Of a stretch of DNA of 64,000 nucleotides, positions 16,276-24,448 are shown in pieces; positions within the stretch are counted from its first letter, which is position 1; each line of letters begins with the position of its first letter. The stretch comes from Pseudomonadota bacterium (GTDB lineage: Bacteria; Chloroflexota; UBA5177; JAJPKF01), in the NCBI GenBank assembly GCA_021323865.1, contig JAJPKF010000010.1, positions 1 through 64,000 on the forward strand, given 5' to 3'. The notes under the pieces are model-generated. The model searched no databases. It saw only the letters and a program-made list of their open reading frames with translations, and was not told the DNA's origin. Both the position numbers and the translations under genes were made by a program.

Positions 16276-17639
16276 TATTTGGTGTGTCCAGGCGGAATGG
16301 GCAATCCCGGCGGCATCGACAGCGGCGGCGCGAAGTGTGGGCCGGCAATGTACTGCACGGCGTCTGGCGGCAGCCCGAGGTGCAGAATCCCCTTGCCGCT
16401 GACCGACGTCTGTTGACCGAAGGTGTCGAGCGCGCGTACGGCGTGGAGCTTCCAGACGAGATTCACCACGCTCCAAGCGGGGCCATCGTTCCAGGCCACA
16501 TAGAAGGTGCGGTGATGACGCTGGAACTCGTACAGTGTCAGCTGGCTCGTCAGCCGGTCGACACCCATCAGATTCGACTGATTCAGGAAGTAGAGACTGA
16601 CCTCATAGGCGACGTAGGCCTGCTTGGCGGCCATGTTCCACTCCACCAACCCAAAGTGATCAGGGAAGATGGGCCTCACGCCGTCATCACGGAAATCGTA
16701 CCAAAACACCCGGTCGACGCCGGCGAGCCCGGAAATGAAGTACAGGGTTGCCAGACGGCGCGCCTGGAAGCCGGAGCGACCGCAGGGGCCGCATCCCACC
16801 TGGCCGGCCCAGCCCATCTCCGTGAACCATACCGGCTTGTGCCAGCGCTTCAGACGGGAGACCGTCGAGAACAGCTGCGCGTCGGGAAGGGTCGCATACG
16901 GCTGAATGGTGATGATGTCAAACTTGCCACCATTCAGGATCACCCGGCGGATGTACCGAAATGGATGAGCATCTCGGCCGCTGGGCCCCGCCATCAGGAC
17001 GCGGTCGCGGCGGTCGATGTGTTTGATTGCCTTATTGGCGGCGGCGAGCAGGTGGGCATAATCGGACGCTTCGGGATGTGGCTCCCAGAACTGCCGAAGG
17101 TCCGGCTCGTTCCAGACCTGCCAGAAGAAGATCTTGCCCCGGTAATGGCTGACCACGGCCTTGACGTACTTCACGAAGTTGTTGATCAGATTGGCCATGT
17201 CGTGATGGCCCATCCACGTGTGGTCATGTCCGGCGAGCCAGGTGTTGTTGTAGTCCAGCAACCCCAGGACGTGTAGTCCGCCCCGAATCTCGCGGTGGAT
17301 GACGCGATCGTAGGCCTTGAAGTGATACGGGCCGTGAGGATGGTGATGCAGGTCGCTGGCCGTAAACTCCTCGCGAACCCAGTTCACGCCGGTCGAGCGA
17401 ACCCGGCTCAGGGCCGGCTTGGCTAGCTTCGGATAGCGTTGGGCGATGTAGGTGCCGAGCCCGTAATAGTCGCCGAAATGTCTGGGCTTGCCCGTGAACT
17501 GCACCGGAAGGCGATGCGCCACGGACGCCAAGGCAGGCCGGGATCCGCCTGCGGCGAGGAGGGATATCGCCAGCAGTGCGGCCGCCGCCCGGGAGACGAG
17601 GCCGGTCGGGGCCAGACCCGTGGCGCCTGGCCGGTTCAC
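16275..17639 (-). CDS. Secreted glycoside hydrolase, clan-A type (tandem paralogue 2)
   Basis: A 454-residue paralogue of its two neighbours with a signal peptide (AAAALLAISLLAAGG). Key motifs are WQVWNEPD (acid/base Glu near 178), WFTEMGW (nucleophile near 274), FWYDFRDDG and a C-terminal PGHTK tail. The open frame continues far upstream to 18173, but that part is only the shadow of the neighbouring gene. I take the GTG at 17639 because it overlaps the stop of paralogue 1 in GTGA. The shared segments YGLGTYIAQRYP and EFTASDLHHHPHGP make the duplication obvious. Confidence 0.78.
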   Translation of the reverse strand: MNRPGATGLAPTGLVSRAAAALLAISLLAAGGSRPALASVAHRLPVQFTGKPRHFGDYYGLGTYIAQRYPKLAKPALSRVRSTGVNWVREEFTASDLHHHPHGPYHFKAYDRVIHREIRGGLHVLGLLDYNNTWLAGHDHTWMGHHDMANLINNFVKYVKAVVSHYRGKIFFWQVWNEPDLRQFWEPHPEASDYAHLLAAANKAIKHIDRRDRVLMAGPSGRDAHPFRYIRRVILNGGKFDIITIQPYATLPDAQLFSTVSRLKRWHKPVWFTEMGWAGQVGCGPCGRSGFQARRLATLYFISGLAGVDRVFWYDFRDDGVRPIFPDHFGLVEWNMAAKQAYVAYEVSLYFLNQSNLMGVDRLTSQLTLYEFQRHHRTFYVAWNDGPAWSVVNLVWKLHAVRALDTFGQQTSVSGKGILHLGLPPDAVQYIAGPHFAPPLSMPPGLPIPPGHTK

Positions 17640-18964
17640 TTGGTGTGACCGGGAGGAACCGGGATCGGGTACGAGGGTCTGGCCGTGGGCGCCATACCGG
17701 AGGGCGCGAGGTACTCGACCGAGTTGGCTGGAATGAGCAGGTGGAGTCGGTGCCGGGAAACGCCACCCATCACGTGGCCGAGGGCATCGAAGGCTTTGAC
17801 CGCTCGGTAGCTCCATCCGCTGTCGACGCTCTGCTCCACGGCCGAGTGGTTCCAGACCACATAAAACCAGTGGCCGTGATTGCTGAACCGGTAGATCGAG
17901 ATATCCCCGGAGAGCTTGGCTTTGCCGATGAGCGTCGCCTGGTTGAGGTAGTGCAGGCCGATCTGGAAGGCTCGATACGCGGGCTTGGTGGCGTAGTTGT
18001 ATTCGACCAAGCCGAAATGATCGGCAAAGGTTTGCCGGATGCCGTCGTCGCGGAAGTCGTACCAGAAGACCTTGCGAACTCCGCCGATCGCTCCGATGAG
18101 GTACAGCGTCGCCATCTTGTCGGCCTGCGCAATGGGGTCTTGACACTGAGGACAGCCGGCCTGTCCCGGCCAACCCATCTCCGTGAACCAGATGGGCCGG
18201 TGGAAGCGATGCAGCTCACTGACCTCTTGACGGAGCGTCCAGTCGGGAATCCAGGTATAGGGCTGAATGGCCACGATGTCGGCGCGCCCATGGTCCCGCA
18301 GAACCTTGTGGATGAAGTCCACCGCGTGCGCGTCGGACCCGCTTGGCCCGGCCATCACCACCCTCGCCTGCGGGTTCGCGTCCTTGATGGTGGTATACGT
18401 CCGGCGGAGGAGGTAGGCGTAATCCGCGGCGCGCGGCTTCGGCCGCCAGCGGAGCCGGATGTCCGGCTCGTTCCAAACCTGCCAGCGGTAGATCTGGTGC
18501 CGGTAGTGGCGGACGACGGCATCGACGAAGCGTACGAACTGGTTGGTCAGCCGGTAGATGTGTCGATGGCCCATCCAGGTGTGGTTGGCCCGGTACCAGC
18601 TATCGTTGTAGTCCAGAAGCCCCAGAATGTGCAGTCCCCGATGCACCTCCCGAGTGATGACCCGGTCGTAGCGAGGGAAGTGATAGGGGATATTCGGCCC
18701 CGAGTGCATGTCGCTGGCCGTGAACTCCTCACGGACCCAGTCGACACCGGTTTGAGCGACGCGAAACAGGGTTGGGGCCACGAGGGTGGGATACCGCTGG
18801 GCGATGTACGTGCCGATGCCGTACAGATCCCCGACCTGATGGGACTCGGTCCGAAACACCGGCTGCGAGTGGGCCTTTGATGCCGAGGCGGCGGGCGGCA
18901 CCGTGGCGAGCCAAATCGAGGCAAGGGCCAAGCCAACGACGGCGAGGGAACGGAGCGGGCGCAT
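17636..18964 (-). CDS. Secreted glycoside hydrolase, clan-A type (tandem paralogue 1)
   Basis: This is the first gene of the triplet (442 residues from the ATG at 18964). Its signal peptide is MRPLRSLAVVGLALASIWLA, and GGGAGG-like bases lie just before the ATG. An ATG at 18994 is also possible. Catalytic motifs are WQVWNEPD (Glu near 167) and WFTEMGW (near 262), with GCPQCQ in place of the CxxCG of its paralogues. The C-terminus again ends PPGHTK. It is divergent from zwf and probably carries the promoter for all three copies. Family assignment to GH39-like clan A is from motif order only. Confidence 0.78.
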   Translation of the reverse strand: MRPLRSLAVVGLALASIWLATVPPAASASKAHSQPVFRTESHQVGDLYGIGTYIAQRYPTLVAPTLFRVAQTGVDWVREEFTASDMHSGPNIPYHFPRYDRVITREVHRGLHILGLLDYNDSWYRANHTWMGHRHIYRLTNQFVRFVDAVVRHYRHQIYRWQVWNEPDIRLRWRPKPRAADYAYLLRRTYTTIKDANPQARVVMAGPSGSDAHAVDFIHKVLRDHGRADIVAIQPYTWIPDWTLRQEVSELHRFHRPIWFTEMGWPGQAGCPQCQDPIAQADKMATLYLIGAIGGVRKVFWYDFRDDGIRQTFADHFGLVEYNYATKPAYRAFQIGLHYLNQATLIGKAKLSGDISIYRFSNHGHWFYVVWNHSAVEQSVDSGWSYRAVKAFDALGHVMGGVSRHRLHLLIPANSVEYLAPSGMAPTARPSYPIPVPPGHTK

Positions 18965-19184
18965 CTTCCTCCCGACGGACACCGTCAGAGACATGAAAAC
19001 CAGATGAACAGGCAGGGGCCGCTGACGAGAATTGTACACGCTCTCCTCACATCCTGTCCATAGCCGTGTGGGCCGGCTTCTTGATTGAGCGATGAGTTCA
19101 GCCGCCCGGACCCCGGAGCTGTCATGGCCCTTGGCTCGAATCGTCCAGATCCACCGGAACCGCTCGGTAGCATGAGGTACGAGC

Positions 19185-19198
19185 CTACGGCCGCGTAG
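19185..19198. promoter_or_regulatory. Short palindrome upstream of zwf
   Basis: CTACG-GCCG-CGTAG (19185-19198) is a 14-base inverted repeat in the divergent region between the glycosidase triplet and zwf, 35 bases before the zwf start. It could be an operator or a 5' leader hairpin. No regulator is known. Confidence 0.25.
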
Positions 19199-19233
19199 TT
19201 CGGGCCGTTCAGTTCCTGGGCAGGAGCCGTCTC

Positions 19234-20781
19234 ATGACCACCGCGTTGGAAGCTCCCCTCGTCAATCCCCTCGCGGCCGGTCTGCCTTCCGAGGCGGTGC
19301 CGCAGCCGCTGACCGTGGTCATCTTCGGCGCGACGGGAGATCTGTCCCATCGGAAGCTGCTGCCGGCCCTCTACAGTCTGGCGGCCGGCCACATGTTGCC
19401 GCCCCACTTTGCGGTTGTGGGCGTGGCTCGACGGGAGCAGGAGCATGAGGACTTTCGTTCCGACATGCGACAGGCGGTGGGCAGCTTCGGCGACCAGGGC
19501 TTGAGTGATGCTGTGTGGGACAGCTTTGCCCAGTCCCTGCACTTCTGTCAGGGGCAGTTCCAAGACCCACACTCATATCGTGCGCTGAAACGCGAGCTGG
19601 ATTCCTTGAAGGAGCGCGCCGGCACCTGCGGCAACGTGCTCTACTACCTCGCCACCCCGCCGCAGTTCGATGCCGACATCGTGGAGAACCTCCACGCCGC
19701 CGGGCTCCTCACCGGCAGCGCCTCGGAGACCCCCTGGACGCGCATCATCTTTGAGAAGCCCTTCGGACACGATCTCGATAGCGCCCGGGAGTTGAACCGG
19801 CGAATCCACGAGCACCTGCGCGAGGATCAGATCTACCGCATCGACCACTATCTGGGCAAGGAAACCGTCCAGAACATCATGGCGGTACGGTTCGCCAACG
19901 GTATCCTGGAGCCGCTGTGGAGTCGCAACTACGTCGACAACATCCAGATCACGGCAGCGGAGGCCATCGGGGTGGAGAATCGGGCCTCCTACTACGAGGG
20001 CGCCGGCGCCCTACGCGACATGGTCCAGAGCCACCTGCTCCAGGTGTTTAGCCTTGTGGCCATGGAGCCGCCTGTCTCCTGGTCACCGAAGGCCATCCAC
20101 GACGAGAAGGTAAAGGTCCTTCAGGCCATGACCCGGGTTCGTGGCGGTGAGGTCGATCATCAAGCCGTTCGTGGTCAGTACGGCCCCGGCTGGGTGGGTG
20201 GCAAGCCGGTCGCCGGCTATCGCCAGGAGCAGGGAGTGTCTCCGGAGTCGAACGTCGACACCTTTGCCGCCCTGAAGCTGTGTGTCGACAGCTGGAGGTG
20301 GGCCGGCGTTCCTATCTATCTGCGCACCGGGAAGCGGCTGCCGCGTCGCGCCACCGAAGTCACGCTGACCTTCAAGAGCCCGCCCCAAATGCTCTTCAAC
20401 CGCTTCTCGGGTCCGGTGCAGGATGACGTGCTGACCATGCGCATCCAGCCCGACGAGGGCGTGACGCTCACGCTCAATTCGAAGGTTCCCGGCCAGGGAT
20501 TCCAAATCCAGCCGGTCCATCTCGACTTCTTGTACGGCGCCACGTTTTCGGGTCATGTGCCCGAGGCCTACGAAAGGCTCTTGCTTGACGCGATGCGCGG
20601 GGACTCGACGCTGTTCACACGCACGGATGAGGTGGAAGAAGGCTGGGACGTCATTCAGGGCATCCTTGACCGCTGGGCAGAAACACCCGTCGATTTCCCC
20701 AACTATCCTGCCGGCAGCTGGGGCCCTCCCGCCTCGGATGAGCTCATCCAAACGGACGGCCGCCAGTGGCGCAATCCATAG
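19234..20781 (+). CDS. zwf: Glucose-6-phosphate dehydrogenase
   Basis: The 515-residue enzyme catalyses the first step of the oxidative pentose phosphate pathway. It shows the Rossmann motif FGATGDLSHRKLLPAL, the active-site signature RIDHYLGKE, EKPFGHDL and NPLWSRN-like text (EPLWSRNYVDNI), and the C-terminal QPDEGV region. Length and motifs are canonical. AGGAG lies 7 bases before the ATG. It heads a tight run with opcA, pgl and acylphosphatase, with gaps of 2-9 bases, so the four are one operon. It is divergent from the glycosidase triplet. Confidence 0.96.
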   Translation: MTTALEAPLVNPLAAGLPSEAVPQPLTVVIFGATGDLSHRKLLPALYSLAAGHMLPPHFAVVGVARREQEHEDFRSDMRQAVGSFGDQGLSDAVWDSFAQSLHFCQGQFQDPHSYRALKRELDSLKERAGTCGNVLYYLATPPQFDADIVENLHAAGLLTGSASETPWTRIIFEKPFGHDLDSARELNRRIHEHLREDQIYRIDHYLGKETVQNIMAVRFANGILEPLWSRNYVDNIQITAAEAIGVENRASYYEGAGALRDMVQSHLLQVFSLVAMEPPVSWSPKAIHDEKVKVLQAMTRVRGGEVDHQAVRGQYGPGWVGGKPVAGYRQEQGVSPESNVDTFAALKLCVDSWRWAGVPIYLRTGKRLPRRATEVTLTFKSPPQMLFNRFSGPVQDDVLTMRIQPDEGVTLTLNSKVPGQGFQIQPVHLDFLYGATFSGHVPEAYERLLLDAMRGDSTLFTRTDEVEEGWDVIQGILDRWAETPVDFPNYPAGSWGPPASDELIQTDGRQWRNP

Positions 20782-20785
20782 TTCC

Positions 20786-21850
20786 ATGACGGCACCAAGC
20801 AGCAGCACCGTCGACACCGTGGGGGCCATCGAGGCCCGGCTGGCCGAGCTGCGCTGCCGGCCCGACGGTGTTGACGCGGAGACGGGGTTCGTTCGGGCCA
20901 GAACGCTGAATCTGGTCGTGTATGCCGAGACCGCCGAGGTCGCCCGGCAGGCGGAAGCAACCCTCGCCTCGCTGGCGCAGACGTTCCCCTCCAGAGCCGT
21001 TCTCGTCATTCCGGGAGAGGAGCAGGCTGAGCCGGGTATCTCTGCTGCCGTATCCACCGAGTGTCACCGGGTCCGGGATCGACTGGTCTGCTATGAGCAG
21101 ATCTCCATCCACACCCGCGGCGGCTCCAGCCGTCACGTGCTCGGAGTGGTCGAGCCGCTGCTGGTCAGCCATCTGCCGGTCTGTCTGTGGTGGCTCGCCG
21201 ACCCCTCCTTTTCACACGACGCCTTCCGGCAGCTGGCCTCGATCAGCCAGAGAATCATCCTCGACTCTCGAGGCTTTCGAGAGCTGCCTCGGGACTTTGC
21301 GGAGCTACAGCGATTGGTGCAGACCGGGACGCATATCGTTGACGATCTCACCTGGCAGCGACTGCTGCCCTGGCGCCAGGTGATGGCCCAGCTCTTTCCC
21401 GGGGAGGAGGGTACCCGCCATCTGGCCGCCGTGGAGCGGGTCAGAGTTGAATGTGGCCAAAGGCAGCGGGCCGAGGCGGTGCTGCTCCTCGCCTGGCTGG
21501 CCGCGGCGCTCAGGTGGGACACCGAAGGCGGCGTGCGATGCCCCGACACCACCGGTGCGCGGGACATTTCGGTCCTGGTCGAGCCGACGACCGCCGAGGA
21601 CGGACTCAGGAGCGTCGAGATCGCCACGGGTCCCCAGGAGGCCTCTGATCGCTTCGTGCTCTCGCGTGACGGACCCGAGATGGTGGCGCGGATTCGCGGC
21701 TCGTCGGTGACCGAGGTGTCTCGTCGCAGCCACGTGCAATGGCCCGATGACTGTGATCTGATCCAAACCGGCCTGGCCCTTCGTGGAGGGGACCCCGTCT
21801 TCGAGCAGGCGCTTGCCCATGCCGAAAATCTGTCGGTCATCGCCGCGTAG
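20786..21850 (+). CDS. opcA: Glucose-6-phosphate dehydrogenase assembly protein OpcA
   Basis: A 354-residue OpcA-family protein, an allosteric or assembly factor for G6PDH in cyanobacteria and actinobacteria. Recognisable regions are ARTLNLVVYAET, SEISIHTR-like text (YEQISIHTRGGSSRHV), LLVSHLPVCLWWLAD and LTWQRLLPWRQVMAQLF. It starts 4 bases after the zwf stop. Placement between zwf and pgl is the usual order. The protein has no catalytic motif. Its presence supports an actinobacterial-type pathway. Confidence 0.9.
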   Translation: MTAPSSSTVDTVGAIEARLAELRCRPDGVDAETGFVRARTLNLVVYAETAEVARQAEATLASLAQTFPSRAVLVIPGEEQAEPGISAAVSTECHRVRDRLVCYEQISIHTRGGSSRHVLGVVEPLLVSHLPVCLWWLADPSFSHDAFRQLASISQRIILDSRGFRELPRDFAELQRLVQTGTHIVDDLTWQRLLPWRQVMAQLFPGEEGTRHLAAVERVRVECGQRQRAEAVLLLAWLAAALRWDTEGGVRCPDTTGARDISVLVEPTTAEDGLRSVEIATGPQEASDRFVLSRDGPEMVARIRGSSVTEVSRRSHVQWPDDCDLIQTGLALRGGDPVFEQALAHAENLSVIAA

Positions 21851-21859
21851 ATCAAGCCG

Positions 21860-22597
21860 ATGACGTTCTCGGCCTCCGGCCAGTTCCACACCCTTGGCGG
21901 GATTGACGAGCTGGCCGAGCGAGGAGCGGCCCTCATCGCCGACGACCTGGAAGCGGCCGTGCAGGAGCGCGGCGTCTTCCGCCTGGCGTTGTCGGGCGGC
22001 AACACACCCCGGCCCGTGTACGAGCGTCTGACGAAAAAGCCCTATGATTCCATTCCCTGGGACCGGGTCCACGTGTACTTTGGCGACGAGCGAATGGTTC
22101 CATGCGATGACCCCGAAAGCAACTACCGCATGGCCTGCGAAACGCTGCTGGATCGGGTGGACATCCCGCCCTGGAATGTTCACCGGATGGCCGGTGAGAT
22201 CAATGTGGAAGCGGCGGCCCGGCTCTACGAGCGAGACCTCAGGGATTTGGCGACCGAGACGGGTGATCCGGTGCCGCGACTCGATCTGATCCTGTTGGGT
22301 CTCGGGCCGGACGGCCACACCGCCTCGCTCTTTCCCGGGACACCCGCTCTTCAGGAGCATACGCGGTTGGTGTGCTCCGTCAGCCTTCCGGAGACGTCTG
22401 AGGGCGCCAAGCACGCGGTCTCTCGCCTGACGCTGACCTATCCGGTGCTCAACGCCGCACGGCGAGTGGTGTTCCTTGTGTCGGGGTCCGATAAGGCCGC
22501 TGCTCTCGAGAGGGTCCGAGCCGGGGATGAGTCCGCTCCCGCCACCCGTGTTCGGCCCCACGATGGCGACCTGATCTGGCTGGTCGCCGAGAGCTAG
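21860..22597 (+). CDS. pgl: 6-Phosphogluconolactonase
   Basis: The 245-residue DevB/SOL-family protein hydrolyses 6-phosphogluconolactone to 6-phosphogluconate. Family motifs are [59 protein letters not shown] and the C-terminal [10 protein letters not shown]. It lies third in the zwf operon, directly supplying the step after Zwf. No 6-phosphogluconate dehydrogenase gene follows; acylphosphatase takes that place. Confidence 0.94.
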   Translation: MTFSASGQFHTLGGIDELAERGAALIADDLEAAVQERGVFRLALSGGNTPRPVYERLTKKPYDSIPWDRVHVYFGDERMVPCDDPESNYRMACETLLDRVDIPPWNVHRMAGEINVEAAARLYERDLRDLATETGDPVPRLDLILLGLGPDGHTASLFPGTPALQEHTRLVCSVSLPETSEGAKHAVSRLTLTYPVLNAARRVVFLVSGSDKAAALERVRAGDESAPATRVRPHDGDLIWLVAES

Positions 22598-22599
22598 CC

Positions 22600-22872
22600 A
22601 TGCTCTCGTGCGTCCGACTCCGCATTCATGGCTATGTTCAGGGCGTGAACTTTCGCTACCTCGCCCGACGCCGGGCCCAGGGGTTGGGCCTCACCGGATG
22701 GGTCCGGAATCGAGAGGATGGAACCGTCGAGGCGCTCGCCTGCGGCGAGCCGGAGGCCGTCGCCGCCTTCGGCGAATGGTGTCGCCAGGGACCGCCCTCC
22801 GCTCGGGTGGATCGGGTCGAGGTGCACCCGGAGGACGCGTCGGAGCCTACCGGCGGGTTCGCGATTCGATAA
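22600..22872 (+). CDS. Acylphosphatase
   Basis: A 90-residue acylphosphatase that hydrolyses carboxyl-phosphate bonds. The signature [17 protein letters not shown] contains the catalytic Arg, and [16 protein letters not shown] contains the catalytic Asn; both are intact. It begins 2 bases after the pgl stop and so is co-transcribed with the oxidative pentose phosphate genes, an association that has no obvious metabolic explanation other than possible clean-up of acyl phosphates. Confidence 0.93.
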   Translation: MLSCVRLRIHGYVQGVNFRYLARRRAQGLGLTGWVRNREDGTVEALACGEPEAVAAFGEWCRQGPPSARVDRVEVHPEDASEPTGGFAIR

Positions 22873-22893
22873 GGCCGGCGGAGGGAAGGAACG

Positions 22894-23109
22894 ATGGGAG
22901 ACGATCGGGAGACGGCGGCGCAGCGCTATGACGAGGCGGCGGCCCAGATGGACCTCGCGGCGCATCACCTCCGCGTGGCGGCCGAGCGGATGCGGGAAGG
23001 CGAAGTGCCGAGTGCTTGTGCGCACGCCCTCGCCGGCCACGGACATCTCCTCAATGGGCGCCGGCTTTTGGATGCCAACGCCTCTCTCCACGCCACGAAG
23101 GCGCGTTGA
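22894..23109 (+). CDS. Small helical protein of unknown function
   Basis: A 71-residue, Ala/Arg/Glu/His-rich protein predicted to be mostly helical (YDEAAAQMDLAAHHLRVAAE and HALAGHGHLLNGRRLLDA). A good ribosome-binding site (GGAAGGAAC) precedes the ATG. It follows acylphosphatase by 21 bases and may be the last gene of the zwf operon. Pairs of His and a single Cys are noticeable. The family is not recognised. Confidence 0.6.
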   Translation: MGDDRETAAQRYDEAAAQMDLAAHHLRVAAERMREGEVPSACAHALAGHGHLLNGRRLLDANASLHATKAR

Positions 23110-23174
23110 GGCATCCGACATCTTGGCCGTCGCCAAGTGGGACCGACCAGAGGGTTGGCGGCAATCGGCGGAGC

Positions 23175-23199
23175 GGGGAGCGGGCTGAGGCCGCTCCCC
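23175..23199. terminator. Hairpin between convergent genes
   Basis: GGGGAGCGG (23175-23183) and CCGCTCCCC (23191-23199) form a 9-bp stem with a 7-base loop between the zwf operon end and the pilin stop. There is no clear T-run; a bidirectional terminator is likely. Confidence 0.5.
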
Positions 23200-23212
23200 A
23201 ATGTCCTGCTGG

Positions 23213-23416
23213 TTAGAGGGCGTTCACCACGTCTTGGAACGTGCTCTTGATGCCCGTTCCAATCAGGACGATCACGGCAATTGCCGCGACGGAGATGAGA
23301 GCCACGAGGAGGCCGTATTCGACCATTCCCTGCCCTTCCTCATTGTCCTGGCAGAGGGCGATGCTCGCGCGTACCCAGAGCCTGGCCAGCCTATCCATGA
23401 GCTGATACACAGTCAC
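23213..23416 (-). CDS. Flp/Fap-type pilin (class III, type IVb)
   Basis: The 67-residue protein is a Flp prepilin. A short leader ends with EEGQG, followed by MVEYGLLVALISVAAIAVIV, in which the Glu-Tyr pair and the long hydrophobic helix are diagnostic. A prepilin peptidase of the CpaA/TadV type would cut near the QG. Flp subunits assemble into Tad pili for adhesion. The start is a GTG; the leader (about 30 residues) is longer than usual. No other tad gene lies nearby, which is unusual; a CpaE-like ATPase is 40 kb away at the window end. Confidence 0.85.
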   Translation of the reverse strand: MTVYQLMDRLARLWVRASIALCQDNEEGQGMVEYGLLVALISVAAIAVIVLIGTGIKSTFQDVVNAL

Positions 23417-23525
23417 ACTCCATTCACACGATCGTTCAGATTGCTGGACAGGTGATGCCCGAAGTAAGCGCCTGGCGCCAGAGGACGCTTAGCCTCCCCC
23501 GTTTGGGCCATCTATCTCATGGTTA

Positions 23526-23555
23526 TTCAGATATAGTAGCTGCGACCTTTATAAT
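23526..23555 (+). promoter_or_regulatory. Sigma-70-like promoter for the VWA-PP2C-kinase run
   Basis: TTCAGA (23526-23531), an 18-base spacer and a perfect TATAAT (23550-23555) lie in an unusually A+T-rich stretch, about 44 bases before the VWA gene start. TTCAGA matches the -35 consensus in 4 of 6 positions. It is one of the clearest promoters in the window. Confidence 0.6.
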
Positions 23556-23598
23556 GTTCACAATCCATTTCATCACCTGAAGGCAAAGGGACAGGAAA

Positions 23599-24438
23599 AT
23601 GAGCTACTCGGCAGAGATCAGTCGCAGCAATCCATCCATGTTCCTCTTCCTCATCGATCAATCGGGCTCCATGGATGACTCGTTCGGGGCCGGCGAGTCG
23701 GGGCGAAAGAAAGCCGACGGCGTGGCTGATGCCGTCAACCGGCTGCTCCAGAATCTCGTGATCAAGTGCGCCAAGCAGGAGGGCGTTCGCGACTACTACG
23801 ACGTGGGGGTCATCGGCTATGGCGGCAAGGTGTCCGCCGCCCTTTCCGGGACGCTCGCCGGTCGCGACCTGGTACCGATCAGCGAGCTTGCCGACGCGCC
23901 TGCTCGGGTCGAGGAGCGAGCCCGAAAGGTTGAGGACGGCGCCGGCGGGCTGGTGGACGAATCCGTGAAGTTTCCGGTGTGGTTCGATCCGGTCGCCAAG
24001 GGTGGAACCCCCATGTGCGAGGCGCTGAGCAAGGCCCGCGACATCACGGCCGGTTGGGCCCAAACCCACGGCGGCTCCTTCCCCCCGGTGGTCATGAACA
24101 TCACCGATGGCGAATCGACCGACGGAGACCCGTCATCGGCCGCCGCGGCCCTCACGGAGGTGCAGACGTCCGATGGAAATGTGCTCTTGTTTAACCTGCA
24201 TCTGTCGTCCAGCGCCGCGTCGCCGATTCAGTTTCCCGACGCGGAGACGAACCTGCCCGACGAATATGCCAAGCTGTTGTTCCGCATGTCCAGTCATCTG
24301 CCGTCTCATATGCGGTCCATCGCGGCTCAGGAGGGCATGGCCGTGACCGATGGTTCTCGCGGCTTCGTCTTCAACGCGGACATGGTGTCCGTGATTCGCT
24401 TTCTCGACATCGGGACGAGGCCCGGCAACCTGCGCTAA
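23599..24438 (+). CDS. VWA domain protein (YegL/TerY-like)
   Basis: This 279-residue protein is a single von Willebrand A domain with an intact MIDAS: DQSGSM (Asp20), the Thr in KGGTPMCEAL and the Asp in NITDGESTDG. It has no signal peptide, so it acts in the cytoplasm. It is the first gene of a VWA-PP2C-kinase triad like E. coli yegL-yegK-yegI and the TerY-P group, where the VWA protein is thought to be a substrate or adaptor for the kinase and phosphatase. AGGAAA precedes the ATG. The PP2C gene starts 10 bases after its stop. Confidence 0.88.
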   Translation: MSYSAEISRSNPSMFLFLIDQSGSMDDSFGAGESGRKKADGVADAVNRLLQNLVIKCAKQEGVRDYYDVGVIGYGGKVSAALSGTLAGRDLVPISELADAPARVEERARKVEDGAGGLVDESVKFPVWFDPVAKGGTPMCEALSKARDITAGWAQTHGGSFPPVVMNITDGESTDGDPSSAAAALTEVQTSDGNVLLFNLHLSSSAASPIQFPDAETNLPDEYAKLLFRMSSHLPSHMRSIAAQEGMAVTDGSRGFVFNADMVSVIRFLDIGTRPGNLR

Positions 24439-24448
24439 GGTTGGGGCG

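Noticed and set aside
17640-18173. N-terminal extension of the second glycosidase gene
   Set aside because: The open frame upstream of GTG 17639 lies inside the first paralogue and has no homology to its siblings. The signal peptide begins just after 17639.
17576-18880. Long plus-strand frame (434 codons) opposite the first glycosidase copy
   Set aside because: It lacks any recognisable motif, and its Pro/Val/Asp-rich composition follows from the complementary strand of a real gene with signal peptide and catalytic motifs.
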